The notes under the pieces are model-generated. The model was given only the letters and a program-made list of their open reading frames with translations. It searched no databases and was not told the origin of the DNA. A stretch of 64,000 nt of DNA from Vitis vinifera (Eukaryota > Streptophyta > Magnoliopsida > Vitales > Vitaceae), in contig NC_081818.1 of assembly GCF_030704535.1 (NCBI RefSeq), positions 28,497,001 to 28,561,000 of the forward strand, read 5' to 3'. How positions within the stretch are numbered: position 1 is the first letter of the stretch; each line of letters opens with the position of its first letter. The translations under genes were made by a program, and so were the position numbers. Below, piece by piece: positions 35,429 to 46,855 of the stretch.

Positions 35429-35510
35429 TTCATGGAACTCGTCTCTTGAAGAGACGAATTCTTAAGGAATTGTTTTTTTTTTTTTTTTTAAATTTGGGAA
35501 TTTTTTTTTG

Positions 35511-35539
35511 GGAACTCGTCTCTTGAAGAGACGAGTTCC
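35511..35539. repeat. Perfect 29-base palindrome
   Basis: GGAACTCGTCTCTT is followed directly by GAAGAGACGAGTTCC. A near copy is at about 35431-35459, and degenerate copies lie near 35200-35260 and 35290-35350. Confidence 0.9.
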
Positions 35540-35805
35540 TTTTGAAATTTTTGTAAAATTTGAAAAGATGATTTTGGTTTTAAAAAAAATTATTCGTTCA
35601 CCCTCTCTCCTCTCTCCTACCCTCTCTCCTCTTTCCTATCTCCTCTCTACCATGTAGCAAAAATTACCACATATTTATAGTAATTTTTTCTACTACAATA
35701 ATTTAAGCATAACTTTTTTAAATTATCGTACTATTGATAAAAGTCCAGGAAGATTCCCATTTTCCCATTTGCTTGTATCAGTAGCCATCTTTGACGAGAC
35801 CAAAT

Positions 35806-36592
35806 TAATAATGGACCGTGGAATAGGTGGAAATCTAGCTGTAAAGACAAGATAAAAAGTAAAAACAAACATCCCTCTCTACTGGTAACACTCTTGACCC
35901 AACTTTAACACAACTCACAAGGCAGTTGATAAGTACATAAATTGTCGTCCGCAAGTTTAAAAAAGGTAAAAGATTATTTAAATTTAGTCAATTGTTCCTC
36001 ATTTTTCTTTTTGGCATAAAAAAATTTGAAAAATGTTAAGACTCATAAATAATCCCTCTCCTATTTAATTTTCTTCTATTCTCAACGTGTTTGTTGGGTG
36101 ATGATGCAATCAGCTGATGTCATCAATTTTTTTTCAAAGCCCTTACTACAATTAATTTTAATTAACACATAAATTATCTTAATTAGTTTAAATTAATCAT
36201 AATCAACATTGAAGTAATCTATACATTTAATTTCAAATCATCATAAATCAGTTCTTAAATATATTTTAATCAAGCATAAATCAAGTTAACTAATTAATAA
36301 CTAACATCATAAGATCTTTTATCTTATTCCATCAAAAACTCCAATTTCTCATCTCATTTTTGCTAATTTTGGATTATGGAATTTCATTATTTTCCAAAAT
36401 TTGAGTTTTATAATATTTGTAACAGCAGGTATTTGGGCTTTTAAAGTCTCTCCAACTTTGTCCCCATATTTGTATCTCACCTTATTTTACACGGGGTGAA
36501 TTTTTTATTTGAGGATTTTCTTTTCTTTTTTAATTATTTTTGTAATTCCATCATCTCGTATTTTGACATTTTTGTCTTTCTTGGTCATCATC

Positions 36593-36648
<56 letters not shown>

Positions 36649-37496
36649 GAATAGCTCCTATAAAGCATAATACCTATAAATTTGATTCAAAAATGAGTCA
36701 TAATAATCTTTACAACCAAATTTATAATATTTTAAAGAAAATCTTACTACCATATAAATATATATTTTTTAACTAAATAATTTGTCTATTTCTTTTATTT
36801 ACCTCTTGGTCTTTTATAATTTATCTCGTGAAATTTGGTTTATTCTGTATTTGTATTTATATGAGTTTAGGTTTAACATTTCTTAAAATTTAGATGTGAT
36901 GGTCAACTATTGAAGTCTCGAAGAAGAAGGACAAAGGAGAAATTATAATAAATAAATAAAAATAGAAAGAATTAGAGTTTGAAAATAATTTTTTAAAATA
37001 GTTTTAAAAATATTTTTAATTATTTTAAGGAATAATATTTTTTTGAGAATATAAATATAAAAATAATTTTTTATGAAGTATTATATAATACAAAATATTC
37101 TTCATAATTTTAATTGTTTTTGGAAATGTTTTAAGAAGTGATCGTGTTTTCTAAGTTAGAAAATTATTTTTTATTTTAAACAATAAAACTTCATTTTCAA
37201 AAAAACTTTTCGAACATGTGTAAGATTTTTGAAAGAAAAGGAAAGGCACCGGCACTCTTTCCACCATAATTAAGAAAAAAAAATCATAAAAATTAAAGGA
37301 TCATGGGCCGTCCTGGCGAGTACGCGGTTTGGACGAACAAAATTTGGAAACTTCTGCATAATTCACCCTTTATTAAATTATATGAATTATGATATAGTCT
37401 ATTTACAAAAATTTACAAAAATATTAATATACCCCTTATTAATAATTTATAGAATTATAATTTACGGATATTGTAGAGTTATAATAAGGCAGAATA
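35806..37496. other. Gene-free right part of unit A
   Basis: AT-rich DNA shared with 57230-59150 but with scattered small insertions and deletions. A (TA)n tract is at 36599-36645. No coding region. Confidence 0.5.
36599..36645. repeat. (TA)n microsatellite
   Basis: About 23 TA units; unit B has only a few at the matching place (58099-58110). Confidence 0.95.
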
Positions 37497-38181
37497 TGTA
37501 AACCCCAAAGTTTATCTCAATTTTATTTTTATATTAATTTTAAGTTTAATTTTATCAATAAATTTTAAATTCCAATTACATGTATTTTTTTGTTCATTCA
37601 CTATTTAATAGTTTTTATTATTTTATATATTATTTTATTTTTTTTTATTTTTTTATTTTTTTATATTTATTTTTTATTTTATTTTTATTATTATTATTAT
37701 ATTCTATTTTATTTTTTTCTTTTTCTTATCTCTCTCATATCTCCTCTCTCTTCCGTTCTCCTCCACCTACCCTCACCTACCCACTTCTTCTCTCTCCTTA
37801 TCGGCCACATTCTCATATCTCCCTTTTTGTTTTATTTTTTTTTCATTTCCTTTTTGCCTCCTCTTTCTTCCCCAAAAAAATTTCCTTTGGCCCCCTCCCC
37901 CCCACATTTTCCTTTCCCCCTTTTTTTCCCCTGTTCTCTCCTCTAACTCCACTCCCATTCTCAGCCACTCGACTCCGAGCCGATGCCATTCCTAGTGCCC
38001 TTCATCCCCCATTTTCTTATTATTATTTTTTTTCTTTTTAATTTTTTTATTATTATTATTATTATTTGTTTTTAAAAAAGTCGTCAATCTCACTATCACC
38101 GGTAGGGTCGTCGGCCAATCGCCTCCGATGACCCCTCTTTTTTTCTCTCATTCTCTCACTTCCCCGTATCACTCATTTTCC

Positions 38182-38212
<31 letters not shown>

Positions 38213-38214
38213 TT

Positions 38215-38253
<39 letters not shown>

Positions 38254-40308
38254 ATTGTTGTTATTGTTATAATTATTATTATTATTGTTATTATTATTAT
38301 TATTATTGTTATAGTTATTGTTGTTATTTTATTTTATTTTATTTTATTTTATTTTAATAATAATTTTTGTTTGTGATATTTGGATTGTTGAATTAATATG
38401 AAATTAATTTAAGGGATATTTGGATTATATGAATTGCATATTGTTTATTTGAACTTGGGCCTATTGTTAAGTTGTTATTTGTTTGGGCTTATTGGATTGG
38501 GTTTGAAATATTATTTCTCTTGACCATGTATTTTTTATGTAGGCATGTTAATTGATGTGAATTTTGGGATTCATAATGTGGGTGAGACTTGTTGGATTAT
38601 TTGAATATTTGATATGAGCTTGACCAATTTGAATTGTTTAATTTGGACATGGGACAATTGTGGTGTATATTAAACTAAGCTTAGATTATGAAATATTAAA
38701 TTTAGGTCTAGTAGAATTTATTTTAATTTATCCAATTTTAGGTTTGGTTGATTGTGTTTGTATCTTTGGTTTTTAATTTGGATGTTCTAGGTTAAGACCT
38801 ATAGTAATCTAGGCTCATTTTAATTGACGAAATTTATGAGACTAATTTGAAATTGGAATTTAGGTTTGAATATTTGTTTAGGATTTTATACATCTCTGGA
38901 TATTTACATCTGTCTTATTCTTGTTTTTGCATGGACCCATTCTGCAATCTTGTTGGATAAGTACGAATTGATGACACGTGAAGCTTATTGTAAGTTTATT
39001 TGGGTACATATTTTATTTCCCACTTTTATTTGGTTTTATTTTTATTAGTTTGTGTAAATATTCGTTCGTATGTATTTATTGAGTGTGTACAGAATTGAAT
39101 ATCAAACAAACTAGAAATTTTATTTAAATGAAAGGAAGAAGTCAGTAAATGTGTTTTAATAAAACAACAATTTTAAAATATTATTTTTAATAAAAGAAAG
39201 TTTTTTTTATTTATAAAAATTCAGAAAAATGCATTTAGAAAAATCCAAAAGAAATGTTTTTAAATAATATTTGTCCAAAAATTTCTTTGTTTAACAAAAA
39301 TTGTCCAAATATTGTTTTGTAAATAAAATTGTCCCAAAAATTAATTTTTAATAAAATTCTCCAAAAAAAAAATGTTTTTTTAAATAAATTCTTTTTACTT
39401 AATTAAAATTGGATTAAAAGTCATTTTTAGAAATAGATGATTTATTTATTTATTTTTATTTTTATTTTTATTTTTCCTTTTAATTAAAAATTATTTTGTA
39501 AATAAAGTTATGCCTTTTTAAATAATTTATATAAATCATTTTTCTTAAATGAAATCAAATTGAAATATATTTGTAAATAAAATTGTAAAAATTCATTCCT
39601 TTTTTTTAAACAAGTAAAAATAATTTTTACGCCTAAATTGAAATTTTGTAATAAATTCTTTTGATACAATAAGTGTAAATAACATTTTTTTTTCGAAAAT
39701 TAAATACAATTGAAATTGAATCAAATCACTTAAGGAAAATATCTTGTAAATAAATAAATTGAAATCACTCATTCAAAATCATTTTTAATAAAATCATTTG
39801 AAATTTCTTGAAAACTATTTTTTTTTACTATTTATTTATTTAGTTCAATAAATCATTTTGTATAATTCTTTTGTCATTTATTTTATGTGTTCTTATAATT
39901 AAATTTCGTTATTATTTTTGTATATATTAATTTTCACCATGACTTCTACATTGATTATTTTTCTTGGTATCCATAATTAATTAATTAATTGTCACAATTC
40001 CCTTAATTCGTTTAGTAGAGGTCGTACGTATGCGGGCTTAGAGGGGTGCTACGACTCACCACCGTACCTTTCCAATAAGTAACCTGACCCCTAAACCCAG
40101 ACTTGGTTTTTCACAGACCCGTTTTTTCTTTCAGGAGTCACACTTAGGGTTTTCTTTCTTATTTGGTTTTTCCCTTAAAAAAATAAAATAAAACAAAAAT
40201 AAGTGGCGACTCCAAGTCTTTTTCTAAAAATCAAATTTTCATCAAATAAAATAAAAAACGAGTTTCACCATCGAGTGGGAACGCATCGAGCAAAATGTGG
40301 GGTCTACA
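37497..40308. mobile_element. Solo LTR, about 2.8 kb
   Basis: Begins TGTAAACCCC and ends GGGGTCTACA, flanked by perfect 5-bp repeats GAATA at 37492-37496 and 40309-40313. There is no coding part or second LTR. The 3' part, with GTGGCGACTCC and TGGGGTCTACA, resembles LTR ends of large plant gypsy elements. It contains long CT-rich and (ATT)/(GTT)n stretches. The likely origin is LTR-LTR recombination. Fragments related to it lie at 60537-61570. Confidence 0.75.
38181..38350. repeat. (ATT)n/(GTT)n compound microsatellite
   Basis: Alternating blocks of ATT and GTT, then TTTTA repeats, inside the solo LTR. Confidence 0.9.
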
Positions 40309-40313
40309 GAATA

Positions 40314-40699
40314 TTATGGTTCTTGTTGATGTTGCAAAATATTATAATTTACGGAACTTTAATATAATTTTCTTTTTCTTTTTTGCTTATCTCTCTCGCT
40401 CCTCTTGTTTATTCTCCCCTCCTCTTCTTGCATGTTTTGTGATTTGTCCAAATATTTATTTGTCAAAATATATTTCTGCAATCTTTCTATTGGTGCACGC
40501 GAGTGAGAGTAACGTTCGGATAGCTTCCAAGACGAAGAGGGCAATTCACCCTATACAAAGGAATGTGTGGCTATTTATTTATACTCAAGTGTAACGTCTC
40601 TTCAAGTGTTTTAATGAGCTTTAATTGTGCTTGATTATGCATTATCGTGTCAATAATTGTCGACTTATAACGATTGTCTCGTCTTGATTAAACTTATCT
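40314..40699. other. Short spacer right of the solo LTR
   Basis: No gene seen. Confidence 0.3.
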
Positions 40700-40992
40700 G
40701 CTATGTTTGGTTTTTGAAAAATTTAAAAAAAAATGTAAGAGAAAAAAAAAGTAGAAGAAAAGTAAAATAAAATAAAAAATAAATTTAAAGTCAATAAATT
40801 ATTTTTATTTGTTATTTTAAATTCATTTAATTTATTTTAAGTCATTAATATAAAGATTAAATAATTCAAAAATATATAAATTTTTAATTATATTTGATTT
40901 TTCTTAACACTTTTTATAAAACAACCAAATATAAAAAAAATCATTTTTCTTAACATTTTTTTTTTTAGCATTTTATGGGAACCAAACATAGC
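40700..40992. mobile_element. MITE, TATGTTTGGTT family, second copy
   Basis: Terminal inverted repeats GCTATGTTTGGTT and AACCAAACATAGC, about 293 bp, AT-rich, no coding capacity. The interior matches 11632-11917 in opposite orientation. Confidence 0.6.
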
Positions 40993-41079
40993 CATAAAAT
41001 TTGGGTTCATAATGTATATTAAGTACTTCAACACCTTTCCTCGTACCGAGTCCTTTATTTTTGGACAAATAAGCATGCA

Positions 41080-41263
41080 TTGTTTCTAATTTCATGTTGA
41101 AGATCCAATTTATTCTAACATGGACAGATTAGAGATCTTTGAAAACCCTCAAGGAAAAAAAATTTAAAAAACCCACAAGTAACAAAAGTCTCTAACCTAA
41201 GCTGAAGAGAAAAGCTACCCAAGTTACCTTTCTTGCTAATTCACGTGATATGAAGGAGAGTAT
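41080..41263. repeat. Left fragment of duplication unit B, cut off by the copia insertion
   Basis: GATCTTTGAAAACCCTCAAGG and following bases match 59200-59260 (GGTCTTTGAAAACTCTCGAGG). The continuation of that sequence is found on the other side of the copia element, from 55180. Confidence 0.6.
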
Positions 41264-41726
41264 TGTTAAAATAATTATGGTCTCACATATATTAATAATT
41301 GTTTATGATTAAGCTATCTATATATATTCAATTTATATTTATTAAGTATGGGTTACCTTGTGTGTAGAGCCTAAGTCACATGTGTCTTACATGATGAAGA
41401 CACATGTGGCCCAACAACCCAATGGGTATGGTCCCTATGGCATAGAAGAAGTTAATAAAAGGGAAAAGGAAACTAAAATTTGGTGTCTTTTAGTTTTCTT
41501 TTCTAAAAATACAAAAAACGTTCCCTCTCCTGCCTTCCATCACAAGAGAGAAAACAGAAAGGCGGTTTCCTCCTCTATTGCCTTAGAAGAACCACATTTC
41601 TTCAAGATCAACAATGGATTCAGGTTTTTTCTAATCTAATCGGCATGTTTTCTTTATGATTTAACATGAGATTTCTAGTTTTGAGTTGATAAAATATTTG
41701 GTAATCTTTAAAATTGTTCTACAACA
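41264..41726 (+). repeat. 5' LTR of outer copia
   Basis: 463 bp, TG...CA ends, followed one base later by the initiator-Met tRNA primer site. Confidence 0.9.
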
Positions 41727-42600
41727 AGTGGTATCAGAGCCACACATGTTGAATCATTAAGAAATACATGTTGATTCAAAGTTATATGAATTTTCTTCCA
41801 TATGGCATATTAGGACAAGAATTTTCTTGACATAATCTGGGAATTTTTCTAGGTTGGTTTCATTTTCTGAATCTAAAAAAAAAATTAAAATTTAATCAAC
41901 TAGTAGAGAAAGCCAAAGCATGACTAAAAGGGTTGGAATTGGCCTATAGTTTGGAGAGCTTGTTTTTTAAGGCATAGAGTTTAAATAATAATTGTTACCA
42001 CTTCTTTTGTGTTTCAAATTTTGGAATTGGATTGGAACTTTTCCAAGCTGCCAACGTACAGCATATGTAAGGCTATTAATCTTGTTACCAAAGTGACTTC
42101 AATGCAGTTTTTAATATTAAATAATGGATTTAGCATTTTCTTTCTACATTTGTGTTTAATATTTTAAAATAAATGAGTTATGTATATTTGTTGTCAAAGT
42201 AACTTATATTATGTAATTTTATTTATTTTGAAATATGTAAACATGTTATTATTGTGTAAAATAATCGGCCCAAAGGAAGATTATTTTAATATAATAATAA
42301 ATAAAGTAGTCATAAATATATGACATATAAAGTTTACATTGCATGTTATATGTCAGTCCAAAGAAATGTATATTGCTTCGGTTTTATTGTCAATATTGAT
42401 GAACTAATTTTGTAAAAGAGTACCAATTACAAGTTGATATTTTTGTCCAAAGACTAAATATTAATGTTTGTGCTATGTATCTTGTTATGGGCCCACATGC
42501 ATGTATATATATGTTAAAAATTTTATTTATTCATATATGTATGATATTTTTGTGATTAATTGTGAGCTTTATTGTTATTGTTCAACATCTTCTATATTTG
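41727..42600. other. Leader of outer copia between primer site and gag
   Basis: AT-rich, no open frame of note, as is usual for the untranslated leader of such elements. Confidence 0.4.
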
Positions 42601-43407
42601 CTAATGTTAATAACATTCCTATGCTTAATGGCACAAACTTCAAGAAATGAAATGAGCACATTATGATTGTGCTCAGGTGCATGGATTTGGACTATACATT
42701 AAGGGCGGATCGCCCTGCAGACCTTGCAGGTGTTAGCACTACTGAGCAAAGGGTTGCTATGGAAAAATGGGAGTGATCCAATTGCATGAGTCTAATGATA
42801 ATGAAGCACTCAATTCCAAAAGCTATAAGGGGTGCAATACCTAAGGAGTCCCGAGCCAAGGCATTCTTGGACCAGATAGCAAACCGATTTGCTGCAAACG
42901 AAAAGGTCGAGACAAACACTATTCTTAGTAAGCTTGTCTCCATGTGATACAAAGGGGAAAAAAATATAAGGGAGTACATAATGGAAATGTCCAATCTTGT
43001 GACTAGACTCAAAGCACTAAAGTTAAAGTTATCAAAAGACTTACTCATACACTTGGTCTTGATCTCCCTACCTACACAATTTAGTCCATTCAAGATCAGT
43101 TACAACACACAAAAAGGAAAAATGGACTCTGAATGAGTTTATTGCTTAGTGTGTGCAAGAAGATGAGAGACTAAAACAAGAGAAGATAGAAAGTGCTCAC
43201 TTGGCTTCCACATCTCAGAGACATGGTACCAATAAGAAAAGAAAGAGGGACAATAAGGGAAAACAAACTGCATATTCTGGGACATCTGAGCAAAAGGTAC
43301 AGAAGAAACAAGATAAGGAGATCACTTGTTTCTTTTGCAAGAAGACTGGTCATATGAAGAAGGCTTGTACCCAATATGCCGCTTGGCGTGAAAAGAAAAG
43401 TATATTT

Positions 43408-44565
43408 CTTTTTTTCCACACAACAATATATGCACAAAATAAATAAAGGAAAGAGATAAAGGTAGAGAATTCAAACTCAGATTTATAGTGGTTCGGCACT
43501 CCCTTGCCTACGTCCACTCTCCTCAATCTCCTAACCGAGTGAGGGTTCCACTAGCTTGAAGCTACAATCAAGCTTTCAATCGTCTTACACTTGGATTCCG
43601 GCTCCAATGGGCTCTTACACAATCTCTTCAAGATTTGAACCACTTGAAGGCTTTCACACTCAGTTTACACAAGGATGAAACTCTCAACCTAGCTTAAGGA
43701 AGGCTCAAGTACAAGAGAAAGCTAGGATGAATTGCAAGAGTGCACTAAGAATATGCAATTGATGGTTTAATGCACTAAGAAAGAGGATGTGAGCTTTTTT
43801 TTTATCAAGAACAGGTAGGTAGGCTTTTAATGCAATTGTTCTCTTGGTCATAAATGAATAGGAGCTCTCAATTTATAGGTTTCTAAGCTCGGGAGACAAA
43901 AACAGCAGAAAGTAGCCTCGACCGGACGAGCAAAGGGTCGACCGGATCACTAGCCGTTGGAGCATTTAATGCATAGCAGGTTACCGTTGCCTCGACCGGA
44001 CCTCGACCGGACTTCGACCGGACCTCGACCGGACAAAGGGTGAGGCTCGACCGGGAAGAGGAAGCTACTGGGAGAGAGAGAAAGTTTTTGTGTCTCCCTC
44101 GACCGGACCTCGGCCGGACAAGGAAAACCGGTCGACCGGTTCCCCAACCGGTTGAGCCGGTTGGCCATAGCCTCGACCGGATGAGCCTTTTGGCCCTGAA
44201 AACCTATCCTTTTTTATTTCTTTCTTTTCCAATACTTAGGCAAGGTCTTTAGTAGAGTTAATATGTCAATTTTGAGTTAATTTGCCTAAGGTATATTTGA
44301 TAAAACTCGGGTTTTAAAGAAAATCAAGTTTTAAAGAATAAACCGAGTTTTCTAAGATGCATGAAAATGTATGAACATCCTAAGTGCACTCATACTATCA
44401 TCTTACATTCATTTCCTATGATCACAAGTCTTCCAAATGGTCTTTATCCCGTATTCGTTTGGTCCTTGAGATTATACCTGAGATTCTTAACAATTTAAAG
44501 CAATTAGTCACTTAACCACGGTTTGTTATCATCAAAACCTGATTAGGAGAACCCTTGGGCTAACA
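43408..44565 (-). repeat. 3' LTR of inner copia
   Basis: Nearly identical to the 5' LTR over about 1.15 kb. The CGACCGG cluster is at about 43917-44180. Confidence 0.85.
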
Positions 44566-44854
44566 ATCTCCCCCTTTTTGATGATGACAAACCTTGGTTA
44601 TCTAGGAGACAGAGAAATCTCCCCCTCAAACCAACCATGGGATAATCAACACAAAAATGTAGGAAATTTAAAGCGAGAAGACAGTGTAAGTCAATAACAG
44701 TGTCATATCATATCATATCATATATAGGCAAGAGCAAGAGTACATGAAAGCGTATGATATGCATGGAAATGAAAAAGTCTCCTAAGGTCCCTATCCTAAC
44801 ATATCTCCCCCTTTGGCAACATCAAAAAGAAACGAAGGGGGATCCCAAACAAAA

Positions 44855-46255
44855 TCAAGGCTGAGGAGGTGGTGGTGGAAACACAGAACGGAGGTAAGCC
44901 ATCATCTCCTCGTGCTGACTCTCCTGGCGGCTCTCAAAACGCTCCTGGCGGCTCTCAAGAAGCTCAATCCTCTGTGCAAGCTGCTCAAACTGAGAGGTGA
45001 AGCCGGCCTGATACTGATCGATGCGATCCTCCACGGAATAAAAGCGAGTATCATGAACAACAGCTAACTCCTCCATACGAGTCCCGAGAGAGCTAATCTG
45101 TGCCGACAAATCCATCCACGGTGGATGCTCAGGAGCATGAGGAGCCTGAGATGGTGGCTCGGTAAATGATGGCTCAGTCATCATAGGCTCTGAGAAGGTA
45201 GCCTCAACATGAATGCCCCCTGACTGATGTGGAGCCGGAATGTCAAGCTCTGGCCCGCTCTGCTCAAGGTCCCTCTGAGGATCCAACCCATCCTCCATCT
45301 CTCTAATCTCGTCCTCCTCCTCTACTCCGGGGTGTAGCTGATCATGTCCCCGGGCCTGTCGCTCGGCTTTCCTAACCCAGGAGCCGTCGGGGGCCTTCTC
45401 AAGCTTCATGCGCCCCAGAGAATGCTCATCATAAGTGTCATAGATGCTAGGTGCCTCAAACTCTGTCTCTCTACTCAAGTCTACCCCAGCATCCTTGAAG
45501 ACACGAGTGAGGAAGCGGCCGTAGGGAAACACTCGTGTGGTGCTCTCACAACAGGACATCATATGCCGCATCATCACATATCCTACATGTATCCGCCTCC
45601 CGGTGAGAAGTGAGTCGACAAGAAAAGCCTCATAGTAGGAGACCTCGTCCCGATGTCCACCCCGTGGTAATAGGATGGAGCAGATCATATGATGAAGGAC
45701 TCTGCTAGGCACGGTCAGGCTATGTGCTGAAGGTTTGCCCATCCCATGGGCATCTGCAAGTCCGCACAGCCTCTGAATGGCCTCTCTAGGCTCGAACCCG
45801 GGGATAGTAGGCCATGCCTTGGCCTCATATACTCGAAGACCAACGGGAGGAACGTCAAGGATGCGACAAATGCTCTCCGGACTCAGCTCAATCTCAACTC
45901 CTCGGACAGTAGTCCTAATCGGCCCTCCAAGTCCATAGGTCATCCTGGAGTAGAATGCACGCACTAAGGTCGGAAAGATAGGCTCATAGACCGTCACAAC
46001 TGGCAGCCATCCCATCCTGGTGAAGAGTCCCTCAAACCCGAGACTCTGAAGTTGGAAGAAATTGATGTTTCTCCCTGGAACCACCTTTCTCTTGGCGAAA
46101 TGCGTCTTGTACCTCTGATAATCCTCAACTGAGTCGAAGAGGGCGGTGTCATACCTCGCCTTTCGGCGAGCCTCAGTCTGCTCGGGTTGCTGAGAGGGCT
46201 CAGCAGGGCGCTTGCCCTGACCTCTGGAAGTACCCGTCTCCTTTCGAGGAGCCAT
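44855..46255 (-). CDS. Extra retrotransposon protein downstream of pol (plant transposon-protein-like, coiled-coil tail)
   Basis: About 466 residues starting MAPRKETGTSRG, on the same strand as gag and pol and between pol and the 3' LTR. The N-terminal half (about 30-270) resembles the putative plant transposon protein domain often found in retroelement-rich plant genomes (recognised by overall look, e.g. RKVVPGRNINFFQL and ILDVPPVGL). The C-terminal part is acidic, with a likely coiled coil (SSLGTRMEELAVVHD, EQLAQRIELLESRQERFES) and a Pro-rich end. No membrane segment or signal peptide is seen, unlike a classical envelope protein. It is part of the mobile element, and its role is unknown. 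Confidence 0.65.
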   Translation of the reverse strand: MAPRKETGTSRGQGKRPAEPSQQPEQTEARRKARYDTALFDSVEDYQRYKTHFAKRKVVPGRNINFFQLQSLGFEGLFTRMGWLPVVTVYEPIFPTLVRAFYSRMTYGLGGPIRTTVRGVEIELSPESICRILDVPPVGLRVYEAKAWPTIPGFEPREAIQRLCGLADAHGMGKPSAHSLTVPSRVLHHMICSILLPRGGHRDEVSYYEAFLVDSLLTGRRIHVGYVMMRHMMSCCESTTRVFPYGRFLTRVFKDAGVDLSRETEFEAPSIYDTYDEHSLGRMKLEKAPDGSWVRKAERQARGHDQLHPGVEEEDEIREMEDGLDPQRDLEQSGPELDIPAPHQSGGIHVEATFSEPMMTEPSFTEPPSQAPHAPEHPPWMDLSAQISSLGTRMEELAVVHDTRFYSVEDRIDQYQAGFTSQFEQLAQRIELLESRQERFESRQESQHEEMMAYLRSVFPPPPPQP

Positions 46256-46318
46256 CCAAAATCCAAAAATCGAGATATGTATTGAAGCGAGTAGGCAGAG
46301 AGAGAAGACTAACCCCAA

Positions 46319-46855
46319 GAAGCCCTCGGCGCGCGGGAAAGTAGAAGAAATCAGAAGATGGCGCGCAAACAGAGAGAACCCGTCAAGATCCGAAGTCCAA
46401 ATCCGTCCAGAGATGAAACCCTAGCCTCAAATCTCGTCAAAGAACACTCCAAAACCTGAAATCGGTCCAAGGAATAGCCCAAACTGATCTCTGAAGGCGG
46501 GAAGATGAAGGGTCTTCGAGGAATGCCAGAGAACAGTGAAAAAAAAACTGACGCGCGGGGGCCTTTTAAACTCCCAGCCCCGACGAACCGGTCGACCGGT
46601 TCCTCAACCGGTCGACCGCCTGGTCAACGGTCAACGGTTTCATTTTTCAATTTTTTTTGCATATTCTTGTCTCGTGATCCTCCCCCTGCTCTTTTCAGTT
46701 GAAATCCCCAATTTTTGATGTCCAATGCCACGGGAATTTTGATTTTTGGTCAAAAATTGACCTATTTTCTAAGGGATTGCTATATGATGCGTATGAGATG
46801 AAATTTATGCAATCATAATGCATTTCCAACAAGAATTCATTATACAAACATCAGA
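46319..46855. other. Untranslated spacer in inner copia with GACCGGTT palindromes
   Basis: Between the extra gene and pol. 46586-46625 has AACCGGTCGACCGGTT and related palindromes like those in the LTRs. Confidence 0.5.

Larger units (their letters stand above)
35035..35805. repeat. Hairpin-rich insert flanked by a 59-bp direct repeat
   Basis: A 59-bp sequence beginning AGGAAGATTCCCATTTTCCC occurs at 35035-35093 and again at 35747-35805 with two differences. The 653 bases between are AT-rich with repeated GAACTCGTC/GACGAGTTC hairpin units. Units B and D have one copy of the 59-bp sequence, or part of it, and no insert. The length is far beyond normal target-site duplications. Confidence 0.7.
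32855..37460. repeat. Segmental duplication unit A
   Basis: The left part, including the AAA gene (32855-35100), matches 61575-63850 (unit D). The gene and right part (33300-37460) match 55460-59150 (unit B). Shared landmarks include the TATA region, AATTGTCGTCC with a following TAAAAAAGG tract, and GGTTTGGACGAAC. Unit A has extra DNA at about 35094-35746 that B and D lack. Confidence 0.85.

Noticed and set aside
35094-35746. Ordinary transposon with target-site duplication
   Set aside because: The flanking direct repeat is 59 bp, too long for any transposon superfamily I know; left unclassified.
37580-38041. Phe/Tyr/Leu-rich open frame
   Set aside because: Arises from T-rich and CT-rich low-complexity DNA inside the solo LTR.
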